The notes under the pieces are model-generated. The model did not search any database and was not told the DNA's origin. It saw only the letters and a list, made by a program, of their open reading frames with translations. The position numbers were made by a program, and so were the translations under genes. 64,000 nt of DNA from Nitrososphaerota archaeon (GTDB lineage Archaea; Thermoproteota; Nitrososphaeria; Nitrososphaerales; Nitrosopumilaceae): positions 1 through 64,000 of the forward strand of contig JACRJT010000009.1 of NCBI GenBank assembly GCA_016215465.1. The letters are read 5' to 3'. Positions 8,959-16,653 of this stretch are shown here, in pieces (positions within the stretch are counted from its first letter, which is position 1; the number at the start of each line of letters is the position of its first letter).

Positions 8959-9561
8959 GTGAAATACCAAGTCCTGATGTTTTGTGTTTTGATGATTTGC
9001 CTAGTCTCACCTGGAATTGCCAATGCCGAAGTTCAAATCGTGTCAAGCAAAAAGACTTACAGTTATGGCGACTACCTCAGCATAGTCATAAGTGTGTCAG
9101 AGGTGACAGGCGATAATGCCATAATGCACATCATAGACTCAGATGGGACAAAGAGCGCAGCAATACAGATTCAGATAAAAAATGTGGCAACTACAATCAC
9201 ATCCCCAAACTCCTTTGACGCATCAATTTTCAAGGAAGGAAAATACCAACTTGAAATAGAATATGCCGGGCAAAAGGGAACAACAGATTTTGAGCTAGTC
9301 GATGCAGGAAATATAGTAATGCCGCTTGCAAGCAACGTGGTTGTGCAAGAGTGGACACGTGGTACGATATCAGACTATACTTTCCTAAAGTTTCTTGCAG
9401 ACAACAATGCTGTGAGTCTGCAAGGCGATGCCGTCTTAGAAAACGTCAAGATCCCATTGTGGTACAAGACAAACGGACTTTGGTGGACAGACAAAAAGAT
9501 TTCAGATTCAGAGTTTGTAAACGGATTGCAGTATCTTTTGAATGAAAAGATTATCTCCTAG
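8959..9561 (+). CDS. Secreted protein with thaumarchaeal C-terminal WW-type domain
   Basis: A 200-residue exported protein. The N terminus is a signal peptide (VLMFCVLMICLVSPGIANA), followed by a beta-sandwich of about 90 residues. The last 45 residues form the module IPLWYKTNGLWWTDKKISDS...GLQYLLNEKII, which is widely repeated in secreted thaumarchaeal proteins and sometimes attached to peptidases. The function of this module is not established. The start is a GTG at 8959. Its stop overlaps that of the convergent secreted protein by four bases. Confidence 0.78.
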   Translation: MKYQVLMFCVLMICLVSPGIANAEVQIVSSKKTYSYGDYLSIVISVSEVTGDNAIMHIIDSDGTKSAAIQIQIKNVATTITSPNSFDASIFKEGKYQLEIEYAGQKGTTDFELVDAGNIVMPLASNVVVQEWTRGTISDYTFLKFLADNNAVSLQGDAVLENVKIPLWYKTNGLWWTDKKISDSEFVNGLQYLLNEKIIS

Positions 9562-10397
9562 TTTTTGCTTCTGCCTGCTTTCCCAATTGCCCAGAGAATG
9601 ATCATTATGATAAAGGCAATCACAAAGGCGGCAACTATTGGCAGTATTAAATCAAATGCCATTCCCCTGCTTTGAGTCACTTGCTGCACTTGGGATTGGT
9701 CCAATACGCAGACCCCATCAGTAAGTATAGTTCCAGGTCCGCACGTCTCATCTAAGACACACGCTCCGTCCTTTAGTACGGTTCCAGGTCCGCATGCCAT
9801 TTCATCTTTTGGTGTTTCTGCAGGTGGTGTCACAGTTTCCTCTTCTTGTTCTGGTTGTTCCAGTACACACACACCATTATCCAGTACAGTTCCAGGTCCG
9901 CATGCCAACTCAGGTGTTTCTTCAGGAGCGGTTTCCTCCGGCACTGCTTCAGGCGTGGCCTCTTCTGGTTGTTCAGTTATAGGCCCTGAGCCAAAGCTTG
10001 TTGAGCCCAGCGCTATGATATCAACAGAGTTTGTTCCTTCTAGGACATCGACGGTTAGAATTCTAGATGTGTCGTCTTTTGATTCTTGAAATGTTGCCTC
10101 AAATCCATCTAGCAATACCAAAAAGTCATCGTCTTCTCCGGCAGTCCTAGAGTCAAAGAAACTCCTATCAAGTGTTATTTCCAAAGTGCTAGATACGTCA
10201 GAGGTTGTGACAAAAACCGTAACAGTTGAAGACTCGACGTCTGCCTCAATTCCGGTTACATCCAGTCCCGTCGCATCATATGTCACATCAAATATTGAAT
10301 CATTTACCGCGACTTGGATTGTTCCGGGTTCTGCAAAGGCAAGATTTGGCAAAAACAGGCTTGCCACTAAAAATGCGAAAACAAGATTTGATTTCAA
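9558..10397 (-). CDS. Surface protein with three CGPGT repeats and C-terminal anchor
   Basis: A 279-residue membrane-anchored surface protein. It has a signal peptide (LVFAFLVASLFLPNLAFA), a beta-rich N-terminal domain (residues about 22-140), and a Pro/Glu/Thr-rich linker. The linker carries three cysteine repeats of about 15 residues (CGPGTVLDNGVCVL, CGPGTVLKDGACVL, CGPGTILTDGVCVL). A transmembrane helix (about residues 247-271) and a short basic tail end the protein. Each repeat has two cysteines eleven residues apart, suggesting small disulfide loops outside the cell. The anchor lacks a PEFG sorting signal, so it is probably retained by the helix itself. Confidence 0.78.
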   Translation of the reverse strand: MKSNLVFAFLVASLFLPNLAFAEPGTIQVAVNDSIFDVTYDATGLDVTGIEADVESSTVTVFVTTSDVSSTLEITLDRSFFDSRTAGEDDDFLVLLDGFEATFQESKDDTSRILTVDVLEGTNSVDIIALGSTSFGSGPITEQPEEATPEAVPEETAPEETPELACGPGTVLDNGVCVLEQPEQEEETVTPPAETPKDEMACGPGTVLKDGACVLDETCGPGTILTDGVCVLDQSQVQQVTQSRGMAFDLILPIVAAFVIAFIIMIILWAIGKAGRSKN

Positions 10398-10719
10398 TCC
10401 TAAAGCACACCACGCAAAATCTGTATTTTATGTTTGCTTTTCATTAAACTAATTATCGCACAAGTAATAGCCACGCCCAACTCGATTTAGATTTCACAGT
10501 ATTTTTGATAAATTACAGGATAATTTTATTGTGATTGATTAGTCAAAAATATCACTAGAACACTCAATTGCCATCTGGCAGCAATCATCCTAAAAGAAAG
10601 ACGATCAAATCAATGCGTCAACGCCAATATTCCTTCACAAATCCAGTGCCACAAATACGACACAAAATGAAAACGTGCATTCCACGTAGGATATTTAACG
10701 AATCGAATTCTCACACAAA

Positions 10720-10890
10720 TTATCCGAGTCTAAAACGAGTTTTCACTAGTATCAGTATACTTGCCATGCTTGCGACAAGAATCAATCCTGCCATCGGACC
10801 AAATTTAGGTATGACATTTGTCCCAGATATTGTCACGCTTCCGGTACCTTTTGGAACGTTAATTGTGACAAATCTAGTGTTCTCATCTCC
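10720..10890 (-). pseudogene. Relic of a PEFG-CTERM protein C terminus (copy 1)
   Basis: Read on the minus strand from 10890, the frame gives GDENTRFVTINVPKGTGS, then VTISGTNVIPKFGPMAG, then a hydrophobic helix and the basic end KTRFRLG before a stop. This is the tail of a thaumarchaeal PEFG-CTERM surface protein (sorting motif PKFG, membrane helix, basic tail). It has no N-terminal part. Its first codons overlap the last codons of the DASS transporter in another frame, so the transporter stop lies inside the relic. The rest of 10398-10719 shows no gene. A related, more decayed copy lies at 12365-12490. Confidence 0.7.
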
Positions 10891-12304
10891 CCCACACCAA
10901 TGGAACCAACAGCGTAGTCAAAATCGCAGTTGAAATTATCATAATTACATTCAGAGGTAGTCCAATCTTTGCCATTGTTTTTGTTTTCACAAAGCCACTT
11001 GATACTGCAATAGCGTTTGGAGGCGTACTCGTAGGCAAGATGAATCCAAAACTTGCTCCAACTGCAATTGGCATCATGAGTAGCATAGGATTGATATTCA
11101 TCACATGAGCAAGTGATGCCGCAATTGGGATCATCAGTGCAACAGTTGCAGTATTGCTAAGAAACTCGACAAACACCACAATTGTCAATAGAATCACAAT
11201 TATGACAAAAAAAGGCAACCCTACTAGAAAGGTCAGTTGTGACACAATCCAAGTATCCAATCCAACCGTAACAAATCCGCCTGCCAAGGCCAGTCCGCCG
11301 CCAACCAAAAGCAAGACGCCCCACGGTATTTTTGATGCAGATTTCCAATCAAGTATTCTTTTGCTTTTATAAGAAATTAAAAACAAGGCAAGAGAGGAGC
11401 CAAGCGCTATTGCAGAGTCGTCAACCATTGGGAGTAATGTTGACCAGAATAATCCCCGTGTTATCCAAGCAATGATAGTTATCGCAAAAACCGCAAGCAC
11501 TATTTTTTCTTCTGCAGTGATTTTTCCTATCTCTTCTAGTTTCTTTGCAACAAAATCATTTTCTTCAAACAACGGCTCTTTGCCAACCCGTACTACCGAG
11601 ACAAGATACCACCATAAAATAAAAAGTGATATTATGCTAATTGGCAGGCCCACCAACATCCATTGAACAAAGCTTACGTCTACGCCCACTAGCGATTTTG
11701 CCAAAGATGCAAAAATTACATTTGGTGGAGTTCCAATTAATGTGGCAACACCTCCAATACTTGCAGCATAGGCAATTCCAAGAATCAAGCAAATGGAAAA
11801 TTTGTCTTTGATGTTAGAATTCACCGACGCAAGCAAGGCAGTGGCAATCGGTATTACAAGCAAGGCAGTAGCAGTGTTGCTCATCCATGTGGAAATCGAA
11901 CCAGTGATTATGATGAAGGCACCTATCACGTATTTTGGCCTTGAGCCAAATATTTTGAGCATGTGTAAGGCAAATCTTTTGTGAAGACCGCATCTTTCAA
12001 CAGCACTTGCAAGAAAAAAACCACCCAAAAAAAGAAAAATTATTCTATCGGCATAAGATACGGATGTTTTTACAATGTCTCCTACGTTTAGTACAGGGAA
12101 CAGAATCAGTGGCATCAGAGCAGTAATGTAGATCGGTATTGTTTCCGTAATCCACCAAACTCCCATCAGAAACGCAGTTGCAAGGACAGCCCTTGCCTCA
12201 AAAGATAGCCCACCAATTGGCAGAAATAAAACTAGCAAAAATACAACAATGCCTGCAAAAAATCCTGTTTTATTTATTGATGTAATCGAGTTTGCCATAT
12301 TCAC
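10883..12304 (-). CDS. DASS/SLC13-family anion transporter
   Basis: A 473-residue membrane protein of the divalent anion:Na+ symporter family (dicarboxylate, sulfate or phosphate uptake). It shows about 11-12 hydrophobic helices and the two characteristic SNT substrate/Na+ motifs in inverted-repeat halves, MSNTATALLVIP and LSNTATVALMIPIA. Between them are the family stretches ETIPIYITALMPL and ATLIGTPPNVIFASL. Substrate specificity cannot be read from the sequence. A GTG at 12304 and an ATG two codons later (12298) are alternative starts. The gene lies between two PEFG-CTERM tail relics in the same orientation, which suggests it entered, or was trapped, during a local rearrangement. Confidence 0.9.
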   Translation of the reverse strand: MNMANSITSINKTGFFAGIVVFLLVLFLPIGGLSFEARAVLATAFLMGVWWITETIPIYITALMPLILFPVLNVGDIVKTSVSYADRIIFLFLGGFFLASAVERCGLHKRFALHMLKIFGSRPKYVIGAFIIITGSISTWMSNTATALLVIPIATALLASVNSNIKDKFSICLILGIAYAASIGGVATLIGTPPNVIFASLAKSLVGVDVSFVQWMLVGLPISIISLFILWWYLVSVVRVGKEPLFEENDFVAKKLEEIGKITAEEKIVLAVFAITIIAWITRGLFWSTLLPMVDDSAIALGSSLALFLISYKSKRILDWKSASKIPWGVLLLVGGGLALAGGFVTVGLDTWIVSQLTFLVGLPFFVIIVILLTIVVFVEFLSNTATVALMIPIAASLAHVMNINPMLLMMPIAVGASFGFILPTSTPPNAIAVSSGFVKTKTMAKIGLPLNVIMIISTAILTTLLVPLVWGR

Positions 12305-12364
12305 ATACTAGCCCTCCAAACTAACCTTATTGATATTTTTCATAAAAATCACCAGTTCTTATGA

Positions 12365-12490
12365 TTAAACATAAAAATCACGCAATATTTTTACAGAAAA
12401 TCGACCAAATTCTGCTATGACGCCCGTCCCAGATAGGGTCGCGCTTTTGGTGCCTCTTGGAACTCAAGTTGTGACAAATCGGTCCTCATC
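12365..12490 (-). pseudogene. Relic of a PEFG-CTERM protein C terminus (copy 2)
   Basis: On the minus strand this stretch reads DEDRFVTT, an in-frame TGA, VPRGTKSATLSGTGVIAEFG and then a diverged tail. It aligns over about 30 codons with the relic at 10720-10890 (DENTRFVTINVPKGTGS...VIPKFG), and the DNA similarity of both copies begins at the same GAGATGAG. The stop codon, the one-codon deletion and the loss of the hydrophobic helix show that it is dead. The rest of 12305-12590 is AT-rich with no gene. Confidence 0.6.
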
Positions 12491-12590
12491 TCAGTCATGT
12501 TACATGAAAATAATTACGTCATCGTAAGATATAACTTAAATTCAAACATTTTTTAAATTTTTAATTCTAAAAATTATTTATTGTGATCAT

Positions 12591-12602
12591 CTTTTTATTT
12601 TA
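12591..12602 (+). promoter_or_regulatory. TATA box of the hairpin RNA candidate
   Basis: CTTTTTATTTTA matches the archaeal TATA consensus. Its centre is about 24 bases before 12621, where the GC-rich inverted repeat begins, so transcription would start at or within a base or two of the first stem nucleotide. Confidence 0.5.
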
Positions 12603-12620
12603 GAATGTCGTAATGTATCC

Positions 12621-12718
12621 GGTAGCAATCAAGTAGAAGGAAACACAATCACGCCCGTGTTGGGCATGTGGACGTGTAATCGCACGATTGCCGTTTGGTT
12701 TCTACAAAGACTGCTACC
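12621..12718 (+). ncRNA. Candidate structured RNA (long hairpin, about 98 nt)
   Basis: A long imperfect inverted repeat. GGTAGCA at the 5' end pairs with TGCTACC at the 3' end (7 bp). Moving inward, GTAGAA pairs with TTCTAC, AAAC with GTTT and AATC with GATT, separated by small internal loops. The apical part holds a compact GCCC-GTGTT-GGGC hairpin and a competing CACG...CGTG pairing. The element is GC-rich inside very AT-rich DNA, has a well-placed TATA box and contains no reading frame. It does not look like a tRNA, 5S or C/D guide RNA, and no box H/ACA is clear. It is upstream of a small zinc-protein gene, so a leader element is the alternative. Confidence 0.5.
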
Positions 12719-12823
12719 AATTATTGATGAACTATTTGTTGAAATATTAAACAAATTTTCAGATTTAAATGAAAATGCTTTAAATTTCTTAATCACGATA
12801 GATATGCCAGGAGGAATGATTTA

Positions 12824-12955
12824 ATGAAGGAAGATTTTGCAGAGTACACAAAATGTCCTCAGTGTGATGCCCCATTGCTAAATTGTGATTGTCCATGTCC
12901 TCATTGTGGTAAAAGAGACAAATGCAAATGTGAGTTAATGCCAATCAAGCATTAA
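12824..12955 (+). CDS. Small cysteine-rich (zinc-ribbon-like) protein, 43 aa
   Basis: A 43-residue protein too short for most gene finders. It has seven cysteines, arranged as KCPQC, NCDCPCPHC and KCKC, an arrangement typical of a small zinc-ribbon or zinc-knuckle. A strong Shine-Dalgarno sequence (GGAGG) sits about eight bases before the ATG at 12824, which decides the start. A seven-codon mini-frame (MPGGMI, stop) ends on the start codon as TAATG. A TATA-like TTTAAATT lies near 12780. It may bind nucleic acid or protein. The function is unknown. Confidence 0.65.
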   Translation: MKEDFAEYTKCPQCDAPLLNCDCPCPHCGKRDKCKCELMPIKH

Positions 12956-13038
12956 ATAAAAATGAGTGAATAAATTATCAAAAATATTCTGCTCTTATGA
13001 TCATTTGTAAAGTTTTAGCTAGGTTTTATTTTTATACT

Positions 13039-13221
13039 ATGAAATCAAAACTATGCCTAATGTGTGATTACATAGAATATGAAATGCTTGAAGAGGATCT
13101 AGCGAGACTAAAACAGAAAGAAAAGAAAACACAGCAAGAAGAATTTGAAGAACGATTACTTGAAGAAATAGCTACAATTAGAATCAGTCATACAAAAACT
13201 TGTCATAAAAAATTTGAGTAA
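13039..13221 (+). CDS. Small CxxC / coiled-coil protein, 60 aa
   Basis: A 60-residue protein from ATG 13039: MKSKLCLMCDYIEYEMLEED, a charged helix rich in Lys/Glu (coiled coil), and a C-terminal HTKTCHKKFE. The CLMC pair and the His/Cys pair at the end could bind one zinc with the helix between them. An upstream ATG at 12997 would add 14 residues with no family character. The TATA-like TTTTTATA lies close to 13039, so I prefer the inner start but am not certain. It belongs to a run of small proteins between the transporter and serA. Confidence 0.5.
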   Translation: MKSKLCLMCDYIEYEMLEEDLARLKQKEKKTQQEEFEERLLEEIATIRISHTKTCHKKFE

Positions 13222-13379
13222 TAATTATTCACGGTACCAAATTATGGCATTGTGTTGTTATTTTGAAAACCCATACTTTTGAAGAGGGAATGTTGACTAA
13301 AGGGATGCGCGAGTTCATGAATTAACTTTTTTGAACTTTTCACAAATTATTTGATACGGTAAATGTTTGTTTATACATA

Positions 13380-13754
13380 TTGAAAAAACCAATACAATTG
13401 TTTAAGAAAATCAAGAAGTACATTATATTCAATGCTAGTGAATATAGATTCATGGCGTTTACTTTTCTTGAGATCTGGATTGGATTTTATATAATGATGA
13501 GCATTATTGCATTTCTCATCTTAACCTCAAGTCCAAAAGCAATACAAAAAGTAAGTAATGATCAAGATGCTTTGCAATTGGCAAAAGAAACTTTGGAAAA
13601 GGATTGCATAAGTCATTATGAAGTTATTTCAATAGTCACGATGGAAGATACCAACATAACTACAATCATCGTAGCTACGGAAACATTAGAAATCGCTTTA
13701 GAAATCGACAATGACTCAGCCAAGGTAGTTAGCAAAGAAAGGCTCATCGTGTAA
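13380..13754 (+). CDS. Single-pass membrane protein, 124 aa
   Basis: A 124-residue protein. A basic N terminus (KKPIQLFKKIKKY) precedes one transmembrane helix (about residues 27-49, TFLEIWIGFYIMMSIIAFLI), followed by a roughly 70-residue alpha/beta domain containing VSIVTMEDTNITTIIVATE-like strands. With a basic inside end, the C-terminal domain probably faces outward. The start is a TTG at 13380. The stop is two bases before the next gene, so the two are likely co-transcribed. I do not recognise a family. Confidence 0.55.
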   Translation: MKKPIQLFKKIKKYIIFNASEYRFMAFTFLEIWIGFYIMMSIIAFLILTSSPKAIQKVSNDQDALQLAKETLEKDCISHYEVISIVTMEDTNITTIIVATETLEIALEIDNDSAKVVSKERLIV

Positions 13755-13756
13755 AC

Positions 13757-14107
13757 TTGGACCATGAAGGTTTGTGTACAACTGTTTTCGAGATTGATCC
13801 CAAGATAAGATTTGTAGCAGTTTATCATAAAAGTGGCCACATGTTATGTGGTGGAATGCGTGACGGTTTAGAATCATATCTACCGAGGGAAGAAATGACA
13901 AGATCAGTAATGTATACCATTATGAGGTGGGAAACACGTAGTATTTTGTTTCCTTTTATTGGTGAGGGGAAATATTCAATGACGGAATATGACAAAATAA
14001 AACGGCTATCATTTCCTTTGAATCGATCTGAACTACTATTAGTGGCAACCGAAGTTACAGCAAATCATAATTTTATAATAGATAGAATTCTCGAAATCAC
14101 CAAGTAA
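13757..14107 (+). CDS. Conserved thaumarchaeal-type hypothetical protein, 116 aa
   Basis: A 116-residue soluble alpha/beta protein with the sequence FEIDPKIRFVAVYHKSGHML, then REEMTRSVMYTIMRWETRSI, and a C-terminal LLLVATEVTANHNFIIDRIL. This pattern (a beta hairpin with AVYHKSGHM, then a helix with Arg/Glu, then a strand ending in a helix) recurs as a small multi-copy family in Nitrososphaerota genomes. The fold resembles profilin/roadblock-like sensors, but that is my inference. The start is a TTG at 13757, two bases after the membrane-protein stop, pointing to a two-gene unit. Confidence 0.65.
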   Translation: MDHEGLCTTVFEIDPKIRFVAVYHKSGHMLCGGMRDGLESYLPREEMTRSVMYTIMRWETRSILFPFIGEGKYSMTEYDKIKRLSFPLNRSELLLVATEVTANHNFIIDRILEITK

Positions 14108-14163
14108 AACTTACCATCCCAAGGTTAGTAGATGAGGAAACAGATTACATTTTCAGAAAAGCC

Positions 14164-15096
14164 TTACAAAACGCCGCGCAAAATCTGGATTATCTTTTCT
14201 GCTATCACATTTGCAGCTAGTGACTGGGCCTCTTTTGTCTGTGCTCCAATGTGAGGTGTGGCAATAAAGTTTGGCAGGCTCACAAGCTTGTTTCCAATGG
14301 CTGGCTCTTTTTCAAATACATCAAGGGCTGCGCCACCAAGGTTTCCTGCCTTTAGTGCCTCATACAAGGCATTTTCATCTACAGTGCCGCCTCTTGATGT
14401 GTTGATGATTCTAGCAGTCTTTTTCATCGTGCTAATTCTTTGTGCATTAATGAGATTTTTTGTACTATCCAATAATGGCACGTGCAACGAAACATAATCA
14501 GCACTTTGCAACAAAGTGTCCAAGTCTGCCTTCATAAGGCCTACATCTTTTGAAAACTCAGGATCAATTGGCACGACATCAAATCCGATAATGTTCATGT
14601 TAAGTGCTCTAGCTAATCTTGCCAGCCTTTTTCCAATGTTTCCAAGTCCAACAATGCCAAGGTATTTTCCTGCAAGTTCTGTTCCCATGAGTTCTTTTTT
14701 TATCCACTTGTCATTTCGCAGTTCTCTGTCTGCCCTTGGAATGTCTCGAGCCATCGCAAGCATCAGTCCAATCACCAGTTCAGCTACGGCATTCATAGCG
14801 CCTTCCACCGCATTAATCACTCTGATGTTTTTTGCCTTGGCAGCTTTTGTGTCTATGTTGTCAAGGCCGACACCAACGCGTGCCATGATTTTGCACTTGG
14901 TTGCCTTTTCCACCAGATCTTTTGTGATGGTGGTTCTGCTCCTAACTACAATGATTTCATAGTCTCCAATTTTTTTTGCCAAATCCTCTGGGGTGATTTG
15001 CGGCTCGTATGTTACATTTAGCCCGTTTTTTTGTAAAACATTATTGAGAACAGCATCAACTTGATCACAAATCAAAACTTTTTCGCTAAAATTCAT
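14164..15096 (-). CDS. serA: D-3-phosphoglycerate dehydrogenase-like 2-hydroxyacid dehydrogenase
   Basis: A 310-residue NAD-dependent D-2-hydroxyacid dehydrogenase, most like SerA (3-phosphoglycerate to 3-phosphohydroxypyruvate, first step of serine synthesis). The Rossmann motif is GIVGLGNIGKRLARLA (about residues 145-160). Catalytic positions are the Arg in NTSRGGTVDENAL, the Glu in ALDVFEKEP and the His in ATPHIGAQT. The N-terminal substrate half contains VRSRTTI and RVGVGLDNID. There is no C-terminal ACT regulatory domain, so feedback inhibition by serine of the bacterial type is unlikely. It stands alone. The exact substrate is inferred from similarity, not proven. Confidence 0.85.
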   Translation of the reverse strand: MNFSEKVLICDQVDAVLNNVLQKNGLNVTYEPQITPEDLAKKIGDYEIIVVRSRTTITKDLVEKATKCKIMARVGVGLDNIDTKAAKAKNIRVINAVEGAMNAVAELVIGLMLAMARDIPRADRELRNDKWIKKELMGTELAGKYLGIVGLGNIGKRLARLARALNMNIIGFDVVPIDPEFSKDVGLMKADLDTLLQSADYVSLHVPLLDSTKNLINAQRISTMKKTARIINTSRGGTVDENALYEALKAGNLGGAALDVFEKEPAIGNKLVSLPNFIATPHIGAQTKEAQSLAANVIAEKIIQILRGVL

Positions 15097-15163
15097 GTGA
15101 TTTGATTTTTTTTAAAACAGAATATAATTGTGTGGAAATAATAAAAATAAGAAAATGGGGAAT

Positions 15164-16513
15164 TTAAATTCCTAGTTCACTTGCTATTTCAGCAGCACGT
15201 GCATCAGTGTACAGTCCGTGGAGGTTAACCTTTGGATGTTCGATGCTGTTTTTGCCCACTGGTGGGATTGCATCGCTTGGGTTACCTAAGAGGTGTGCAT
15301 ATGACGGTACGTTTGTGCCCAATTGCTCGTTTAGACCAAATGGATCACCTACAACCATTACTGTTGCTGCACCTGTGAAGATTGCGGCATAGTCATGGTT
15401 CACTGCGACATATACGCCTGGTTCGTCAAAGACCACATCGGCAATCATGCCTTGTGAACCGCCAACTAGCCAAGTTTCTGTACCTTTTGCTTGCACTACA
15501 CTTGCTTGCACTACACGGTCGATTATCTCACCGACAATGTGGAAGAACACTGGTTCGTTTCCTTGGTTTTCAACAAAGAATCGTACGTGTTGTCCCTGTT
15601 CGATGAACAATAACTGTGATTGGTATTGTTTCAGATCAGCAGAGTTCCATGGTTGTGCAACAAAGATGTTCTTGTTTGCATCGCCTTTTATCAACTCGTT
15701 GTGAGCTGAGTTTGGAACGTAGCCAAATGAGAAACCGTTGACCACATTTAGTGTTGCGTGGTGTTGGAACATTGCGCTTTGATCATAGCCGCCATCCTCA
15801 GTTAGGTATAACTGATTGTACTGCAGCTGGAATTCAAGTGCGTCGCCAGACACCATTTCTCGCGCTTTGACAGTGTTGCCATCCTTGACTGCTGTCTTTT
15901 CAACTAGCAATGACTTGTAGCCATTGAGTGGATCGACAATAGTGATACCGTACATGCCAGCTAAGACATGTTGGTCCATTGCTGCTACATCAACGCCTGA
16001 GCAGTGGTACTTGAAGGTACCAGGTACTTCGGCAACATAGCAGTAAGTCTTGGATTCACCTGGCAAAACTTTGCCAAAGTTTCCTGCACTCATCTGAGAT
16101 GCGTGCATATCGTTTCCGTGTGGTGTTGGCTCTGAATCAGGAACAGTTAGTGTCATCTGTACCACATCGCCTTGTGTGACTCTAAGGGTTGGTCCTGGGA
16201 CCTGGCCGCTAAAGGTCATGGCTTTGTATGTGCTGCCACCCATTATTGGGAGGTCTGCACTTTCTGCAGTAAGATCAAAGCTAACTACGTTTCTTCCTTC
16301 TTCGATATTTGCGCAGTCTACTGCCGCAAATGCCTGTGGCATGACAAATTTCAATCCGCCCATATCATGGACTTTTTGAATTAGGTCGCTGTTTCCTTTG
16401 GAAACTGCCATAGTAGAGCCTACTTGTGTTTGTGTGTATGTGCTTCCAAATAGCGTTGCTGCCAGAACCGCTACAGCTGTAACGGAAAATAGCATACTAT
16501 AACGCTTATTCAT
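15164..16513 (-). CDS. nirK: Copper-containing nitrite reductase (NirK-type multicopper oxidase)
   Basis: A two-domain cupredoxin protein of the thaumarchaeal NirK family, reducing nitrite to NO outside the membrane. A signal peptide (MLFSVTAVAVLAATLFGSTY) is followed by two cupredoxin domains. Copper ligands are all visible: HGNDMH (type 1 and type 2 His), YHCSG (type 2 His and type 1 Cys), DQHVLAGM (type 1 His and Met) and FFHIVGE (type 2 His of the second domain). The frame is open to 16537, but a TATA box centred near 16541 lies 28 bases before the ATG at 16513, so I choose 16513 as a leaderless start. It ends in a helical tail beyond the cupredoxin fold. Confidence 0.92.
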   Translation of the reverse strand: MNKRYSMLFSVTAVAVLAATLFGSTYTQTQVGSTMAVSKGNSDLIQKVHDMGGLKFVMPQAFAAVDCANIEEGRNVVSFDLTAESADLPIMGGSTYKAMTFSGQVPGPTLRVTQGDVVQMTLTVPDSEPTPHGNDMHASQMSAGNFGKVLPGESKTYCYVAEVPGTFKYHCSGVDVAAMDQHVLAGMYGITIVDPLNGYKSLLVEKTAVKDGNTVKAREMVSGDALEFQLQYNQLYLTEDGGYDQSAMFQHHATLNVVNGFSFGYVPNSAHNELIKGDANKNIFVAQPWNSADLKQYQSQLLFIEQGQHVRFFVENQGNEPVFFHIVGEIIDRVVQASVVQAKGTETWLVGGSQGMIADVVFDEPGVYVAVNHDYAAIFTGAATVMVVGDPFGLNEQLGTNVPSYAHLLGNPSDAIPPVGKNSIEHPKVNLHGLYTDARAAEIASELGI

Positions 16514-16534
16514 CGAATTTGTGACTTGTACCAG

Positions 16535-16547
16535 CATATATAATAAT
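16535..16547 (-). promoter_or_regulatory. nirK TATA box
   Basis: On the minus strand the sequence AATTATTATATATG is a near-ideal archaeal TATA box. The distance from its centre to the ATG at 16513 is about 28 bases, which predicts a leaderless nirK mRNA and decides the start codon. The intervening bases contain no Shine-Dalgarno sequence. Confidence 0.6.
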
Positions 16548-16623
16548 TCCCATTATTTTTACGCAAATTTGCAAGGATGTTATTTAATTTTGATAATTTT
16601 TGCGCATTTTTGCCAGCTGAGAA

Positions 16624-16633
16624 TTTATTTTAG
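16624..16633 (+). promoter_or_regulatory. fumC TATA box
   Basis: TTTATTTTAG is an archaeal TATA-like element with its centre about 25 bases before the TTG at 16654. No Shine-Dalgarno sequence is present, so fumC is probably transcribed leaderless from this divergent promoter region shared with nirK. Confidence 0.45.
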
Positions 16634-16653
16634 TGACAATCAGTTGATTTGAT

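Noticed and set aside
10568-10933. Plus-strand 121-codon open frame
   Set aside because: It is antisense to the PEFG tail relic and to the transporter end; the minus-strand reading explains the same bases better.
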